DNA of 39,772 nucleotides from the NCBI GenBank assembly GCA_900767955.1, contig CAAGBC010000061.1, positions 1-39,772 on the forward strand, written 5' to 3'. Source of the DNA: Spirochaetia bacterium. Lineage in GTDB: Bacteria; Spirochaetota; Spirochaetia; Treponematales; Treponemataceae. A program made the position numbers and the translations under genes. Every line of letters begins with the position of its first letter. Within the stretch, counting starts at the first letter, position 1. The notes under the pieces were generated by a model. The model did not search any database and had not been told where the DNA came from. It saw nothing but the letters and a program-made list of their open reading frames with translations. This document shows positions 1 to 8,254 of the stretch, in pieces.

Positions 1-168
1 CCTAAGCCGTGCCCAAGGAGGGGAAGGTTATAGGAAGGGGAACTATCGGGCTTCGGACTCTGAGATAGTCCCCCTTCCTATGTGAAGTGATAATAATTTT
101 TGTAAAAAAATAGAAAAAAAGAAAAATTTAAAAAAAAAGTAGAATCAAAACCCTTTTTGAAAAAAGTA

Positions 169-248
169 AAAACAAAGAAAAATTAAAACAAAGAAAAATT
201 AAAACAAAGAAAAATTAAAACAAAGAAAAATTAAAAAAAAGAAAAATT
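169..248 (+). repeat. 16-bp tandem repeat in A-rich tail
   Basis: Five head-to-tail copies of AAAACAAAGAAAAATT at 169-184, 185-200, 201-216, 217-232 and 233-248; the last has C replaced by A. Flanking sequence contains further degenerate units. Exact tandem copies suggest recent slippage expansion within the repeat tail. Confidence 0.9.
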
Positions 249-292
249 AAAAAAAAGAAGAATCAAAAACCCTTTTGAAAAAATTTAAAAAA

Positions 293-316
293 GAAAAAAA
301 ATCAAACATCGTTTGA
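293..316 (-). terminator. Possible intrinsic terminator of the aldo/keto reductase gene
   Basis: Read on the minus strand downstream of the gene ending at 341, the sequence forms TCAAAC-GAT-GTTTGA (302-316) followed by a run of T. The stem is only 6 bp and A/T-rich, so it would be weak. The same palindrome occurs in copy B at 1665-1679, so it may be a repeat component that acts as a terminator only incidentally. Confidence 0.45.
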
Positions 317-340
317 AAAAAAAACACACGATTTTTTTCC

Positions 341-1273
341 TTACGGTAAAATATTTCCAGCACTTAAATAAAGCCGATACCATTCTTCACGAGTAAGATT
401 AAGATCCGTCGCTTTACAAATTTCTTCAAGGCGATTCGAATTCATAGTTCCTGCAATAAGTTGTATTTTTGCAGGATGACGCAAAATCCAAGCTGAAGCT
501 ATCGTTGTTTTAGAAACTCCATATTTTTGGCAAAGTTCCCACAAAACGCCATTCAAATTTCCATAAGTATCGTTATCAATAAAACTCCCAGTTCCGTTAT
601 TACTTTGGAAGGGAGACCAAGCTTGCAAAGTAATATCATTTAGTCTGCAAAACTCCAAAACACTTCCATCACGACAAAGAGAACCTTCTGAATTCATATT
701 TACTTCAAAACCATGGCTAATCATTTTTGCGTGAGCCAAACCAAATTGCATTTGATTAACAATTAAATCTTGCTTGATATATTTTTGCAAAAGTTGAATT
801 TGCATAGGATTACAATTTGAAACTCCAAAATGCAAAACTTTTCCAGATTTTTGTAATTTTTCAAATGCAGAAGCAACATCTTCCCCATCAAAAAGCGTAT
901 CTGGCCGATGCAAAACTAAAACATCAAGGTAATCAGTTTTTAAGCGAGACAAAATTCCATCAACACTTTGCAAAATATGACTTTCAGAAAAATCATACAT
1001 TTTCCCAGGAACAATTCCACATTTTGATTGCAAAACAATATCCTGTCGCTTTAAAAATTTAGCATCAATTAAATTTTTTAAACCTTCTGCAAAAACTTCT
1101 TCACATTTTCCGCCGCCATAAATATCAGCGTGGTCAAAAAGATTAATACCAAATTCAAAAGCTTTTGCAATAAATTTTTCACAAGAATCACTATCCATTC
1201 CCGCCATTCGCATACAACCAACACCAACAGCAGAAACATTTAATTTAGATTTTCCTAAAAACTGATATTTCAT
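341..1273 (-). CDS. Aldo/keto reductase (YdhF/COG4989-like)
   Basis: 310-residue predicted NAD(P)H-dependent oxidoreductase of the aldo/keto reductase superfamily, a cytoplasmic TIM barrel. The catalytic tetrad is visible: Asp47 and Tyr52 in FDHADIYG, Lys84 in LQSKCG and His122 in LVLHRPD. Full length for the family. The sequence resembles the YdhF branch, whose physiological substrate I cannot name. No Shine-Dalgarno sequence precedes the ATG; instead a -10-like TAGAAT ends 6 nt before it, suggesting a leaderless message. The gene stands alone between two direct copies of the structured repeat (1-316 and 1340-1700), so it could be an accessory gene moved or duplicated by recombination between them. 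Confidence 0.9.
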   Translation of the reverse strand: MKYQFLGKSKLNVSAVGVGCMRMAGMDSDSCEKFIAKAFEFGINLFDHADIYGGGKCEEVFAEGLKNLIDAKFLKRQDIVLQSKCGIVPGKMYDFSESHILQSVDGILSRLKTDYLDVLVLHRPDTLFDGEDVASAFEKLQKSGKVLHFGVSNCNPMQIQLLQKYIKQDLIVNQMQFGLAHAKMISHGFEVNMNSEGSLCRDGSVLEFCRLNDITLQAWSPFQSNNGTGSFIDNDTYGNLNGVLWELCQKYGVSKTTIASAWILRHPAKIQLIAGTMNSNRLEEICKATDLNLTREEWYRLYLSAGNILP

Positions 1274-1279
1274 AATAAC

Positions 1280-1307
1280 ATTCTAACATATTCTAAAAAA
1301 ATATCCA
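1280..1307 (-). promoter_or_regulatory. Promoter of the aldo/keto reductase gene (predicted leaderless)
   Basis: Minus strand: weak -35 TGGATA (1302-1307), 16-nt spacer, extended -10 TGT-TAGAAT (hexamer 1280-1285), then GTTATT and the ATG at 1273. Transcription starting about 7 nt after the -10 would begin at the A of the ATG. The -35 is weak, but the TGn extension compensates. Confidence 0.5.
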
Positions 1308-1339
1308 CACAGATTTGTTCGTAGCTAACGCTACTCACT

Positions 1340-1700
1340 TCAGAAGTAAGCAGGTTCTTAGGGTAGAACCCTAAGCCGTGCCCAAAAAGGAAGGGGTTTA
1401 AGGGGAAGGAAACTGCGGGCTTCGGACTCCGAGCTGTTTCCTTCCCCTTAGTGAAGTGATAATAATTTTTGCAAAAAAAATAGAAACAAAGAAAAATTTA
1501 AAAAAAAAAGAAGAATCAAAAACCTTTTTGAAAAAAATAAAAGCAAAGAAAAATTAAAAAAAGAAGAATCAAAAAAACTTTTTGAAAAAAATAAAAAAAA
1601 AGAAAAGATAAATGATAAAGAATCAAAACCCTTTTTGAAAAAAGTAAAAACAAAGAAAAAAAAATCAAACATCGTTTGAAAAAAAACACCGTTTGAAAAA
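1340..1700 (+). repeat. Structured repeat, copy B
   Basis: Fills most of the gene-free stretch 1274-1797. In order: a short hairpin TTAGGGT-AGA-ACCCTAA (1358-1374); GCCGTGCCC; a main hairpin with arms at 1399-1413 (TAAGGGGAAGGAAAC) and 1436-1450, pairing perfectly over 15 bp and continuing with two pairs after one T-T mismatch; a 16-nt loop GGGCTTCGGACTCCGA (1417-1432); GTGAAGTGATAATAATTTTT; and an A-rich tail with palindromes at 1516-1531, 1569-1585, 1623-1638 and 1665-1679. Just upstream, GTAGC-TAAC-GCTAC (1321-1334) can form another small hairpin. Phe-rich reading frames on the minus strand here come from the poly-A tail and are not genes. Confidence 0.88.
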
Positions 1701-1736
1701 AATTTAAATTTTATTAAAAAAAATTTAAAAAATCCC

Positions 1737-1767
1737 TTGCTCATAACGCAGCGTAATATAGTAAAAT
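1737..1767 (+). promoter_or_regulatory. Promoter of merR gene with long MerR-type spacer
   Basis: TTGCTC (1737-1742) and TAAAAT (1762-1767) are separated by 19 nt, the long spacing typical of MerR-controlled promoters. The spacer holds an inverted repeat ACGC-A-GCGT (1746-1754) near its centre, a possible autoregulatory operator. A rival -10, TATAGT at 1757-1762, would leave only a 14-nt spacer. Inference from sequence only. Confidence 0.45.
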
Positions 1768-1797
1768 ATAAGCATACAACAAATTACGGAGGATTTT

Positions 1798-2544
1798 ATG
1801 CAAACAAAAGCAATGTATTCAACTGGCGAAATCGCAAAACTTTGTAATATTTCAGTAAGAACAGTTCAATATTATGACAGTCGGGAATTGGTCGTTCCAA
1901 CTGGAATTTCTGAAGGAGGGCGCAGACTTTATTCAAACGAAGATTTAGCAAAAATGAAAATCGTATGTTTCTTACGGGATTTGAACATTCCCATAAACAC
2001 AGTTGCAAAAATCTTAAAAGAAGCAAATTCCAAAAAAGTTATTTCACTTTTACTAAAGGAACAAAAATCTATTTTGGAAAGTGAAATAAAAGATAAAGAA
2101 AATAAATTAAAAATCTTGCAAGGCTTGGAAGAATGTTTAGAAGATTCCTTGTCAGCAGATTTAATAGAAAGAGTAAATACAAAGGTGGTAGAAATGGAAA
2201 ACAAACAAGATCAAAAAGCATTGTGGAAAATCAGAGGTGCAATTCTAGGAGTTGGAATTCCTGTTGAAATTATCGAAGTTGGAACTTTTATTTTTGGACT
2301 TAAAACTAAGATTTGGTGGCCATTTGCAATTGGAATGGTAATTGCTGTGATAGCTGCAATTTGGATTAGCAAATTCTACTTGAACAAAGTAAACTACATT
2401 TGCCCTGAATGTAATAAAATTTTTAAGCCAAGTTTTAAAACAGCTTTTTGGGCAAATCATACTCCAACTACAAGAAAATTAACTTGCCCACATTGTAATA
2501 AAAAAAGCTACTGCGTAGAAACTACAAAAGCGGTAGAAGAATAA
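1798..2544 (+). CDS. MerR-family regulator with membrane and zinc-ribbon domains
   Basis: 248 residues. Residues 7-75 form a MerR winged helix-turn-helix (YSTGEIAKLCNISVRTVQYYD, then the GRRLYSNEDL wing). Residues about 80-135 look like the dimerising coiled coil. Two hydrophobic segments follow (about 145-167 and 172-193), then a C-terminal zinc ribbon with CPEC (202-205) and CPHC (230-233). A DNA-binding protein anchored in the membrane is unusual; the C-terminal part resembles short membrane/zinc-ribbon proteins I associate with Firmicutes, so transfer is possible. No metal- or drug-binding site typical of classical MerR proteins is recognisable. GGAGG at 1788-1792 supports the ATG start. 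Monocistronic, ending at a strong terminator. The signal sensed is unknown. Confidence 0.88.
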   Translation: MQTKAMYSTGEIAKLCNISVRTVQYYDSRELVVPTGISEGGRRLYSNEDLAKMKIVCFLRDLNIPINTVAKILKEANSKKVISLLLKEQKSILESEIKDKENKLKILQGLEECLEDSLSADLIERVNTKVVEMENKQDQKALWKIRGAILGVGIPVEIIEVGTFIFGLKTKIWWPFAIGMVIAVIAAIWISKFYLNKVNYICPECNKIFKPSFKTAFWANHTPTTRKLTCPHCNKKSYCVETTKAVEE

Positions 2545-2552
2545 AATATATA

Positions 2553-2598
2553 CAAAAAAAATCCTAAATAACTCAGTGAGTTACTTAGGATTTTTTAT
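2553..2598. terminator. Bidirectional intrinsic terminator between merR and metY
   Basis: Stem ATCCTAA-a-TAACTC pairs with GAGTTA-c-TTAGGAT (arms 2561-2574 and 2578-2591) around an AGT loop, with a T run to the right and an A run to the left. It can end merR transcripts on the plus strand and metY transcripts on the minus strand. Confidence 0.92.
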
Positions 2599-2644
2599 TT
2601 TTCTATTAATTATCCTGAAATAGTTCAGCACGACAATCAAAAAC

Positions 2645-3922
2645 TTAAATTGCAGCTAAGCCTCTATCAATATCAGCGATAATGTCTTCTACATTTTCAA
2701 GTCCACAGCTAAAGCGAACCATTCCACCGTCGATTCCAGCTGCTACAAGTTGTTCATCTGTAAGCTGACGATGTGTTGCACTTGCTGGATGTAAAACACA
2801 AGTTCTAATATCTGCAACATGAACTTCATCACTTGCAAGTTTTAATGCGTCCATAAAGCGAACAGCTGCATCTCTTCCACCTTTAATACTGATAGAAATT
2901 ACACCACTACACCCTAATGGAAGATATTTTTTGCCAAGTTCAAAATATTTATCTGATTCAAGTCCTGGATAAGATACTTTTGAAATTTTATCGCTTTTCT
3001 TAAAATATTCAGCAACTTTTTTTGCGTTTTCACAATATTGCTTCATACGGATTGGTAAAGTTTCTAAACCAAGATTTAGTAAGAATGCTGAATTTGCAGC
3101 TGGATAACAACCAAAATCTCTCATCCATTGAGTTCTTGCTTTTACGATGTAAGCTGCTTTTCCAAATTCTTTTGTATAGCAAAGGCCGTGATAACTTTCA
3201 TCTGGTTCTACCATGTCAGCAAAAAATCCTGTTAGATTGTTTGCTTTTTCCCAATCAAAGTTTCCGCTATCAACGATTGCTCCACCACCTTGAACTGCGT
3301 GTCCGTCCATGTATTTTGTTGTTGAATGAATTACAATATCTGCTCCCCATTCAAAAGGACGACAAAGAATTGGTGTTGCAAAAGTGTTATCAATAATCAA
3401 TGGAACATTTTTTGAGTGAGCTGCTTTTGCCCATTTTTCAAAATCAAAAACTGTTAATGCTGGGTTTGCAATTGTTTCTCCAAAAACACATTTTGTGTTA
3501 GGTTTGAAGGCTTTTAAGATTTCTTCTTCTGAAGCATCAACATCAACCCAAATACATTCGATTCCAAGTTTTTTAAGTGTTACAGAAAAAAGATTTACTG
3601 TTCCACCATAAATTGAAGAACTAGAAATAAAACTATCACCTGCAGAACATAAATTCAAAATTGAAAGTAAACTTGCGGCCTGTCCACTAGAAGTAAGCAT
3701 ACAACCAACTCCACCTTCAAGATCTGCAATCTTTTTTTCTACTGCTTCACAAGTTGGATTTGCAAAGCGAGAATACATAAATTCAGTTGGTTTATCAAAA
3801 AGTTCTGCAACATGGTCGCATGAATCAAATCTGTAAGTTGTACTTTGTACGATTGGAACAACACGAGGTTCACCGTTTTTTGGTGTGTAACCAGAATGTA
3901 AACATTTAGTTTCGATTTTCAT
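2645..3922 (-). CDS. metY: O-acetylhomoserine sulfhydrylase (PLP-dependent)
   Basis: 425 residues, the usual length for MetY of the Cys/Met-metabolism PLP enzyme family. It would make homocysteine (or methionine, with methanethiol) from O-acetylhomoserine and sulfide in the cytoplasm. The PLP lysine is Lys203 in IHSTTKYMDGH; YSRFANPT (50-57) and IIDNTFATP (176-184) are family hallmarks. The family also includes cystathionine gamma-synthase/lyase, but the length and the long insert around residues 215-260 fit MetY. AAAGGA precedes the ATG at normal spacing. It ends at the shared terminator at 2553-2598. No other methionine gene is nearby. Confidence 0.93.
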   Translation of the reverse strand: MKIETKCLHSGYTPKNGEPRVVPIVQSTTYRFDSCDHVAELFDKPTEFMYSRFANPTCEAVEKKIADLEGGVGCMLTSSGQAASLLSILNLCSAGDSFISSSSIYGGTVNLFSVTLKKLGIECIWVDVDASEEEILKAFKPNTKCVFGETIANPALTVFDFEKWAKAAHSKNVPLIIDNTFATPILCRPFEWGADIVIHSTTKYMDGHAVQGGGAIVDSGNFDWEKANNLTGFFADMVEPDESYHGLCYTKEFGKAAYIVKARTQWMRDFGCYPAANSAFLLNLGLETLPIRMKQYCENAKKVAEYFKKSDKISKVSYPGLESDKYFELGKKYLPLGCSGVISISIKGGRDAAVRFMDALKLASDEVHVADIRTCVLHPASATHRQLTDEQLVAAGIDGGMVRFSCGLENVEDIIADIDRGLAAI

Positions 3923-3989
3923 AAATATTTCCTTTAGTTATTCAATATACAAAAATATTACCTTTTTGCTATTAAATACTCAATACAAA

Positions 3990-5894
3990 TTAAAATTTTA
4001 TTAAAAAAGATTTTTTTGCAGGAACTTGCAAAATCAGTTTTCCATTTTGATATTTTACATCAAGTTTTTCTCCAAAAACATCTTCACTTGGAACAGAAGA
4101 AAAATTATTTCCAAAAATATCAATAGGTAATTCTACAGTTCTGTTTTCTTCATCTGCTGAACAAACACAAATCCACAATTCGTCTTGTGTAAATCTAGCA
4201 TAAGAAAGAACATAATCATTATCCCACAAAATCTTAAATCCACCGTCTTTAAAGGAAGATGAAGTTGTTTTTATTTTTGCCAAAGTTGAATACAACTTCC
4301 ATGAATCAGTTGCTTCAATATCTTTGTCCCATGGCATTGGATAACGACATCCTTCATTTGAAGTAATTCTTCCATCAATTTCTGCTTCATCACCGTAATA
4401 CATGTTTGTACAACCTGGCAATGTGAACAACATTATTACAGCGCCCTTGTAAGTATCTTTAGAAATTGCAGGATTATTATGCAAGCGTGGCACATCATGA
4501 CTATCAAACAAATTAAACTGAACTTGTCTAATTGCAAATGGTAATTTCAACAAAAAGCCAGAAATTCGTTTTGATAAATCTTTTGCTGTCATTTTATATT
4601 TTAAATTTCTAAGTTCAGGGCAACGGGAATTAAAAATATCTTCTTCACCAAAAAACTGACGAATTGGACGGCCACAACTAAAATAATTCATTGGAGAATC
4701 CCATTCATTACCTTTTAGGAATTCACTACAATCACTCCAATCTTCAGCAAGAATATACGCTTGTGGATTTTCTTCTTTTATGCTTTTTCTAATTTCTGGC
4801 CAAACTTCATGATGTAACTGAATTTTATCATTTCTTGCCATTGTATCAGCAACATCAAAACGCCAACCGTCAATGGAATATGGTTTTTTGAGCCATTTTT
4901 TTACTAAGGAATCACTATCTTTATACAATCGTTTTCGTAATTTTTCCGAAGTATAATTTAATGTTGGCAAAGTAGGCACATCCCACCAAGCTTTGTAATT
5001 ATTATTTTCATCAAAGAAATAATATTCACGCTCTGGGCTAGATGGATTATTAAAAGCACCTTCAGATTTATCAAAGAATGTTCCGTCACGATTGAACCAC
5101 TTATTAGCAATTCCTGTGTGATTAATAGAAACATCAAGAATAATTTTTATTCCATTTTTGTGAAGCTCGTTACAAAGATTTTCAAGAGCTTTATCACCGC
5201 CAAAATGTGGGTCAACAGAAAAATAATCAAGACAATCGTATTTGTGAACTGTTGCCCCATAAAAGATTGGATTTAAATAAATGGCAGTAATCCCAAGTTT
5301 TTTCAAATAAGGAATCTTTTGCTGAATTCCTTCCAAATCGCCACCGAAAAAATCAAGACAATGAGCTTTTTCATAATCTTCTGGCACAGAATTCCAATCT
5401 TCAATTTTTACACAAGGGAATCCATCAAAAATATATTCACCAGTTTTTACATCATTTGCTTTATTGCCATTGCAAAATCGTTCTGGAAAAATCTGATAAA
5501 ATACAGCATTTTTTACCCATTCAGGTTGTTCATAATCTGTCAGAAGCTTAAAATCGTAAGTTTCTTCTGGAATATAAGTTGTAATTTCTTTTTCTGTATA
5601 ATAATAAATACGCTCATCAGCTACTAAATAAAACTGATAATGAATTTCATCTTCCCAAACTTGAATGTCCACAGAATAATATTCAAGCCCATTTTTTGCT
5701 TCTACAAAATTCATCTTTTTTAGAACTTCAATTCCGTTTTGTTTTGTTCTAAAAAATATACTTGTAACTGGAGATTTTTCTTTTAATCTGATTTTAATAG
5801 AAATTGTTTCACCCTTTTTAGGCAAAGGATTACTTACAAAATTACATGAACCATCTGAATATACGCTATCAAGCCAATTATTATTTTTTTCCAT
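3990..5894 (-). CDS. GH13 neopullulanase/cyclomaltodextrinase-type amylase
   Basis: 634 residues without a signal peptide, so cytoplasmic. Residues about 1-120 look like a CBM34-type N-terminal domain, as in maltogenic amylases and neopullulanases; the catalytic barrel begins at VFYQIFPERF (131-140). All four GH13 regions are present: DVSINH (254-259), GWRFD with nucleophile Asp347, AED with acid Glu384, and FDSHD with Asp467. It would cleave maltodextrins, cyclodextrins or pullulan fragments taken up after outside starch digestion, complementing the secreted enzyme at 17533-23544. There is no Shine-Dalgarno sequence; the ATG lies 6 nt after a -10 box. The exact subfamily specificity cannot be decided by reading. 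Confidence 0.92.
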   Translation of the reverse strand: MEKNNNWLDSVYSDGSCNFVSNPLPKKGETISIKIRLKEKSPVTSIFFRTKQNGIEVLKKMNFVEAKNGLEYYSVDIQVWEDEIHYQFYLVADERIYYYTEKEITTYIPEETYDFKLLTDYEQPEWVKNAVFYQIFPERFCNGNKANDVKTGEYIFDGFPCVKIEDWNSVPEDYEKAHCLDFFGGDLEGIQQKIPYLKKLGITAIYLNPIFYGATVHKYDCLDYFSVDPHFGGDKALENLCNELHKNGIKIILDVSINHTGIANKWFNRDGTFFDKSEGAFNNPSSPEREYYFFDENNNYKAWWDVPTLPTLNYTSEKLRKRLYKDSDSLVKKWLKKPYSIDGWRFDVADTMARNDKIQLHHEVWPEIRKSIKEENPQAYILAEDWSDCSEFLKGNEWDSPMNYFSCGRPIRQFFGEEDIFNSRCPELRNLKYKMTAKDLSKRISGFLLKLPFAIRQVQFNLFDSHDVPRLHNNPAISKDTYKGAVIMLFTLPGCTNMYYGDEAEIDGRITSNEGCRYPMPWDKDIEATDSWKLYSTLAKIKTTSSSFKDGGFKILWDNDYVLSYARFTQDELWICVCSADEENRTVELPIDIFGNNFSSVPSEDVFGEKLDVKYQNGKLILQVPAKKSFLIKF

Positions 5895-5900
5895 GTAAAA

Positions 5901-5929
5901 AGAATATCACTTGTGATTTTATTTATCAA
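5901..5929 (-). promoter_or_regulatory. Promoter of the GH13 gene (predicted leaderless)
   Basis: Minus strand: TTGATA (5924-5929), 17-nt spacer, extended -10 TGA-TATTCT (hexamer 5901-5906), 6 nt (TTTTAC), then the ATG at 5894. A start about 7 nt after the -10 falls on the A of the ATG, and no Shine-Dalgarno sequence is present. Confidence 0.6.
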
Positions 5930-5947
5930 CAATTAAACATTATGGAA

Positions 5948-8248
5948 TTAATCTTTGATTATATCTAAACTACTACTTTGATATTCTGGCATAAACTTTT
6001 TTATTGCGCCTGTTTCAAATTTTACATCAATAACATATTCACCAGACTCATCATCACAAGCAATTATTTGTCCATAACCCCAATCGCTGTGATAAAGTTT
6101 TGCACCTTTTTTATATTTTGCCTTCATTGCTGCAGTTTCACTTAATTCTTCTTCTAATTCCTCTGCAGAAATAGTATTTTTATTTAGATTTTTTTTACCA
6201 ACAGGAAGTTCAAATTCATTTTTAAAATGTATATCCGTTTTTCCTGCGTAACGATATGAAGCAGGCTGCTTTCCCATTACCTTAAACACATCACCAGCTT
6301 CAATCAAAAATTTACTAGGCATCATTACTTCAGTACGACCATACAAACGGCGCTCTTTACAGGAAGTTATATACAATTCATCTTTTGCACGAGTAATTCC
6401 TACATAAAAAATACGGCGTTCTTCTTCTAACTCATCACCAACTTTTTCTTCCCTAGGAAAAATTCCATTTTCCACGCCAGTAATAATTACTTTTGGAAAT
6501 TCCAAACCTTTTGTGTTGTGCAATGTAATTAAAGTTACGCTATCTTCTTTATCTTCTGTTTCACCTTCTGCAACTGAACGATCTAATTCAATTGAATCAA
6601 GAAAATTCACAAGACCCAACAAATTTGCTTCGTAGTTTTTTGCCATATCTACAAACTGCATAAGGAATTCAGTTCTAAAAGTGCCTTCAACTTCATCACG
6701 ACCTTGATGATATTCAAACAAACCAGAATCTTCCACAACTGTTTTAATAAAAAATGCTAAAGATTCTTCTTCATTTGGAACAGAAAGAATTGCATTTTCT
6801 TCTATTATATTATCTTTTTTTACTGATGATTGTTCTTCAAGCAAAGTTCTAAATTCTTCCATTTTGGAACAAAATTCTTTCAAACCTTCACCAGCTTTTT
6901 TTGCAAGATTAGGAATAAAATCTCTAGCAAAATTTACTAAGTTCAATTCTTCAATCAAGCCACCAAAAGTTTCTTGAGAAGCTTTAATAATTTTTTCCTG
7001 AGATTTTTCGCCAATTCCGCGAGTAGGTTTATTTACAATGCGTTTAAACGCTACTTCATTTCTTGGGTTTACAATCAATTCCAAATATGCAAGAATATCA
7101 CGAATTTCTTCACGCTCAAAAAAAGTAATTGAACCAACAATTTGATAAGGAATTTTTCTTCTTTTGAAAAGCGTTTCAAAAAAAGTTGCTTGCGCATTTG
7201 TTCTATATAAAATTGCCCAATCACTATATGAAGATTTTTTATCTTGCACAGATTTTTTAATCAAATTTGCACAAAAATCAGCTTCGTCATCTTGATTATC
7301 TAAAAAAGTCAGAACAGGTTTTGTTCCTTCGCCTCTATCTGCAACAAGCGTTTTTCCCAAACGGTCTTTGTTATGACTAACAACAGCATCTGCACAAGCC
7401 AAAATTTTTCCTGTGGAACGATAATTTGTTTCAAGGCGAATTATTTGTGTTCCTGCAAATTCATTAGGAAAATTCAAAATATTTTTAACTTCTGCTCCAC
7501 GGAATTTATAAATTGACTGGTCATCATCTCCAACAACACAAACATAAGTTTCTTGACCAACTAAAGTTCTAAGCAATTTAAATTGTGCCACATTGGAATC
7601 TTGATATTCATCAACCATTACAACTTTAAAACGATAATGAATTTGTGCAGCAATTCTTTCATTTTGATTTAATATTTTTGCAGGAAGCATTATCAAATCG
7701 CCAAAATCCACATTTCCGTTGATTAATAATTTTTTTTGATACGCTGCATAAATTTCATTCAAATCACCAGTGGAATCAATCTTTGACAAATCGTCTTCTG
7801 GCCCTAAAAAATAATCTTTTGCTAATGAAATTCCATGAGCTGCAACCCCAGCCTGTTTTTTTGACAACGCAGGAACAGCACTAGAAATCAAAGCAACCAT
7901 GTCATCATCATCAAAAACAGTAAATGAAGATTCTAGTCCTACTTCCGAAGCATAACGACGCAAAAACCAAGAGCCAAAAGAGTGAAAAGTTCTGATTACA
8001 GAATGTTCTGAAGTTGGTTCCAAAAGAATAGCACGCTCTTTCATTTCTGTTGCTGCTTTTTTTGTAAAAGTAACAGCCAAAATTGAATGAGCATCAATTC
8101 CTTTTTCTTGAATTAAATAGGCAATTTTTGTAGTAATAACACGAGTTTTTCCAGAACCAGCACCTGCCAAAATCAACAAAGGAGAACCATTATGCTCTAC
8201 AGCTGCTCTTTGTTCAGCATTAAGCAAAGAAAGATAATCTCTTTCCAT
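5948..8248 (-). CDS. UvrD/PcrA-type superfamily 1 DNA helicase
   Basis: 766 residues, a 3'-5' DNA helicase for nucleotide excision repair and for clearing replication or transcription blocks. Visible motifs: LNAEQRAAV with the adenine-contact Gln13, Walker A AGAGSGKT (28-35), VMVDEYQDSN (motif II), VGDDDQSIYKFRGA (III), LETNYRS (IV), HNTKGLEFP (V) and FYVGITRAKDELY (VI). The C-terminus (about 712-766) carries YHSDWGYGQIIA, resembling the Tudor-like domain that PcrA/UvrD use to contact RNA polymerase. It starts 6 nt after the rimO stop, so it is the last gene of a lolA-rodZ-rimO-uvrD unit. AGTAGG lies just before the ATG. Confidence 0.93.
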   Translation of the reverse strand: MERDYLSLLNAEQRAAVEHNGSPLLILAGAGSGKTRVITTKIAYLIQEKGIDAHSILAVTFTKKAATEMKERAILLEPTSEHSVIRTFHSFGSWFLRRYASEVGLESSFTVFDDDDMVALISSAVPALSKKQAGVAAHGISLAKDYFLGPEDDLSKIDSTGDLNEIYAAYQKKLLINGNVDFGDLIMLPAKILNQNERIAAQIHYRFKVVMVDEYQDSNVAQFKLLRTLVGQETYVCVVGDDDQSIYKFRGAEVKNILNFPNEFAGTQIIRLETNYRSTGKILACADAVVSHNKDRLGKTLVADRGEGTKPVLTFLDNQDDEADFCANLIKKSVQDKKSSYSDWAILYRTNAQATFFETLFKRRKIPYQIVGSITFFEREEIRDILAYLELIVNPRNEVAFKRIVNKPTRGIGEKSQEKIIKASQETFGGLIEELNLVNFARDFIPNLAKKAGEGLKEFCSKMEEFRTLLEEQSSVKKDNIIEENAILSVPNEEESLAFFIKTVVEDSGLFEYHQGRDEVEGTFRTEFLMQFVDMAKNYEANLLGLVNFLDSIELDRSVAEGETEDKEDSVTLITLHNTKGLEFPKVIITGVENGIFPREEKVGDELEEERRIFYVGITRAKDELYITSCKERRLYGRTEVMMPSKFLIEAGDVFKVMGKQPASYRYAGKTDIHFKNEFELPVGKKNLNKNTISAEELEEELSETAAMKAKYKKGAKLYHSDWGYGQIIACDDESGEYVIDVKFETGAIKKFMPEYQSSSLDIIKD

Positions 8249-8254
8249 ACAAAC

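Larger units (their letters stand above)
1..316 (+). repeat. Structured repeat, copy A (5'-truncated by window edge)
   Basis: Starts inside the conserved 5' part (CCTAAGCCGTGCCC). The main hairpin has arms at 31-47 (TAGGAAGGGGAACTATC) and 64-80, pairing at 16 of 17 positions, around a 16-nt loop at 48-63 (GGGCTTCGGACTCTGA). It is followed by GTGAAGTGATAATAATTTTT and then an A-rich tail containing small palindromes at 145-160, 263-278 and 302-316 and a 16-bp tandem repeat. Copy B (1340-1700) and inverted copy C (39481-39772) share the loop, flanks and tail but have different stem sequences. No coding function is seen in this gene-free stretch. Confidence 0.85.

Noticed and set aside
1340..1480. 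Integron attC site, considered because treponemes can carry integrons
   Set aside because: The paired RYYYAAC and GTTRRRY core sites expected of attC are not at the hairpin ends, and no integrase is present.
1448..1744. Minus-strand open frame of 98 residues, mostly Phe, Leu and Ser
   Set aside because: It is the reverse reading of the A-rich repeat tail; no ribosome-binding site and no protein-like composition.
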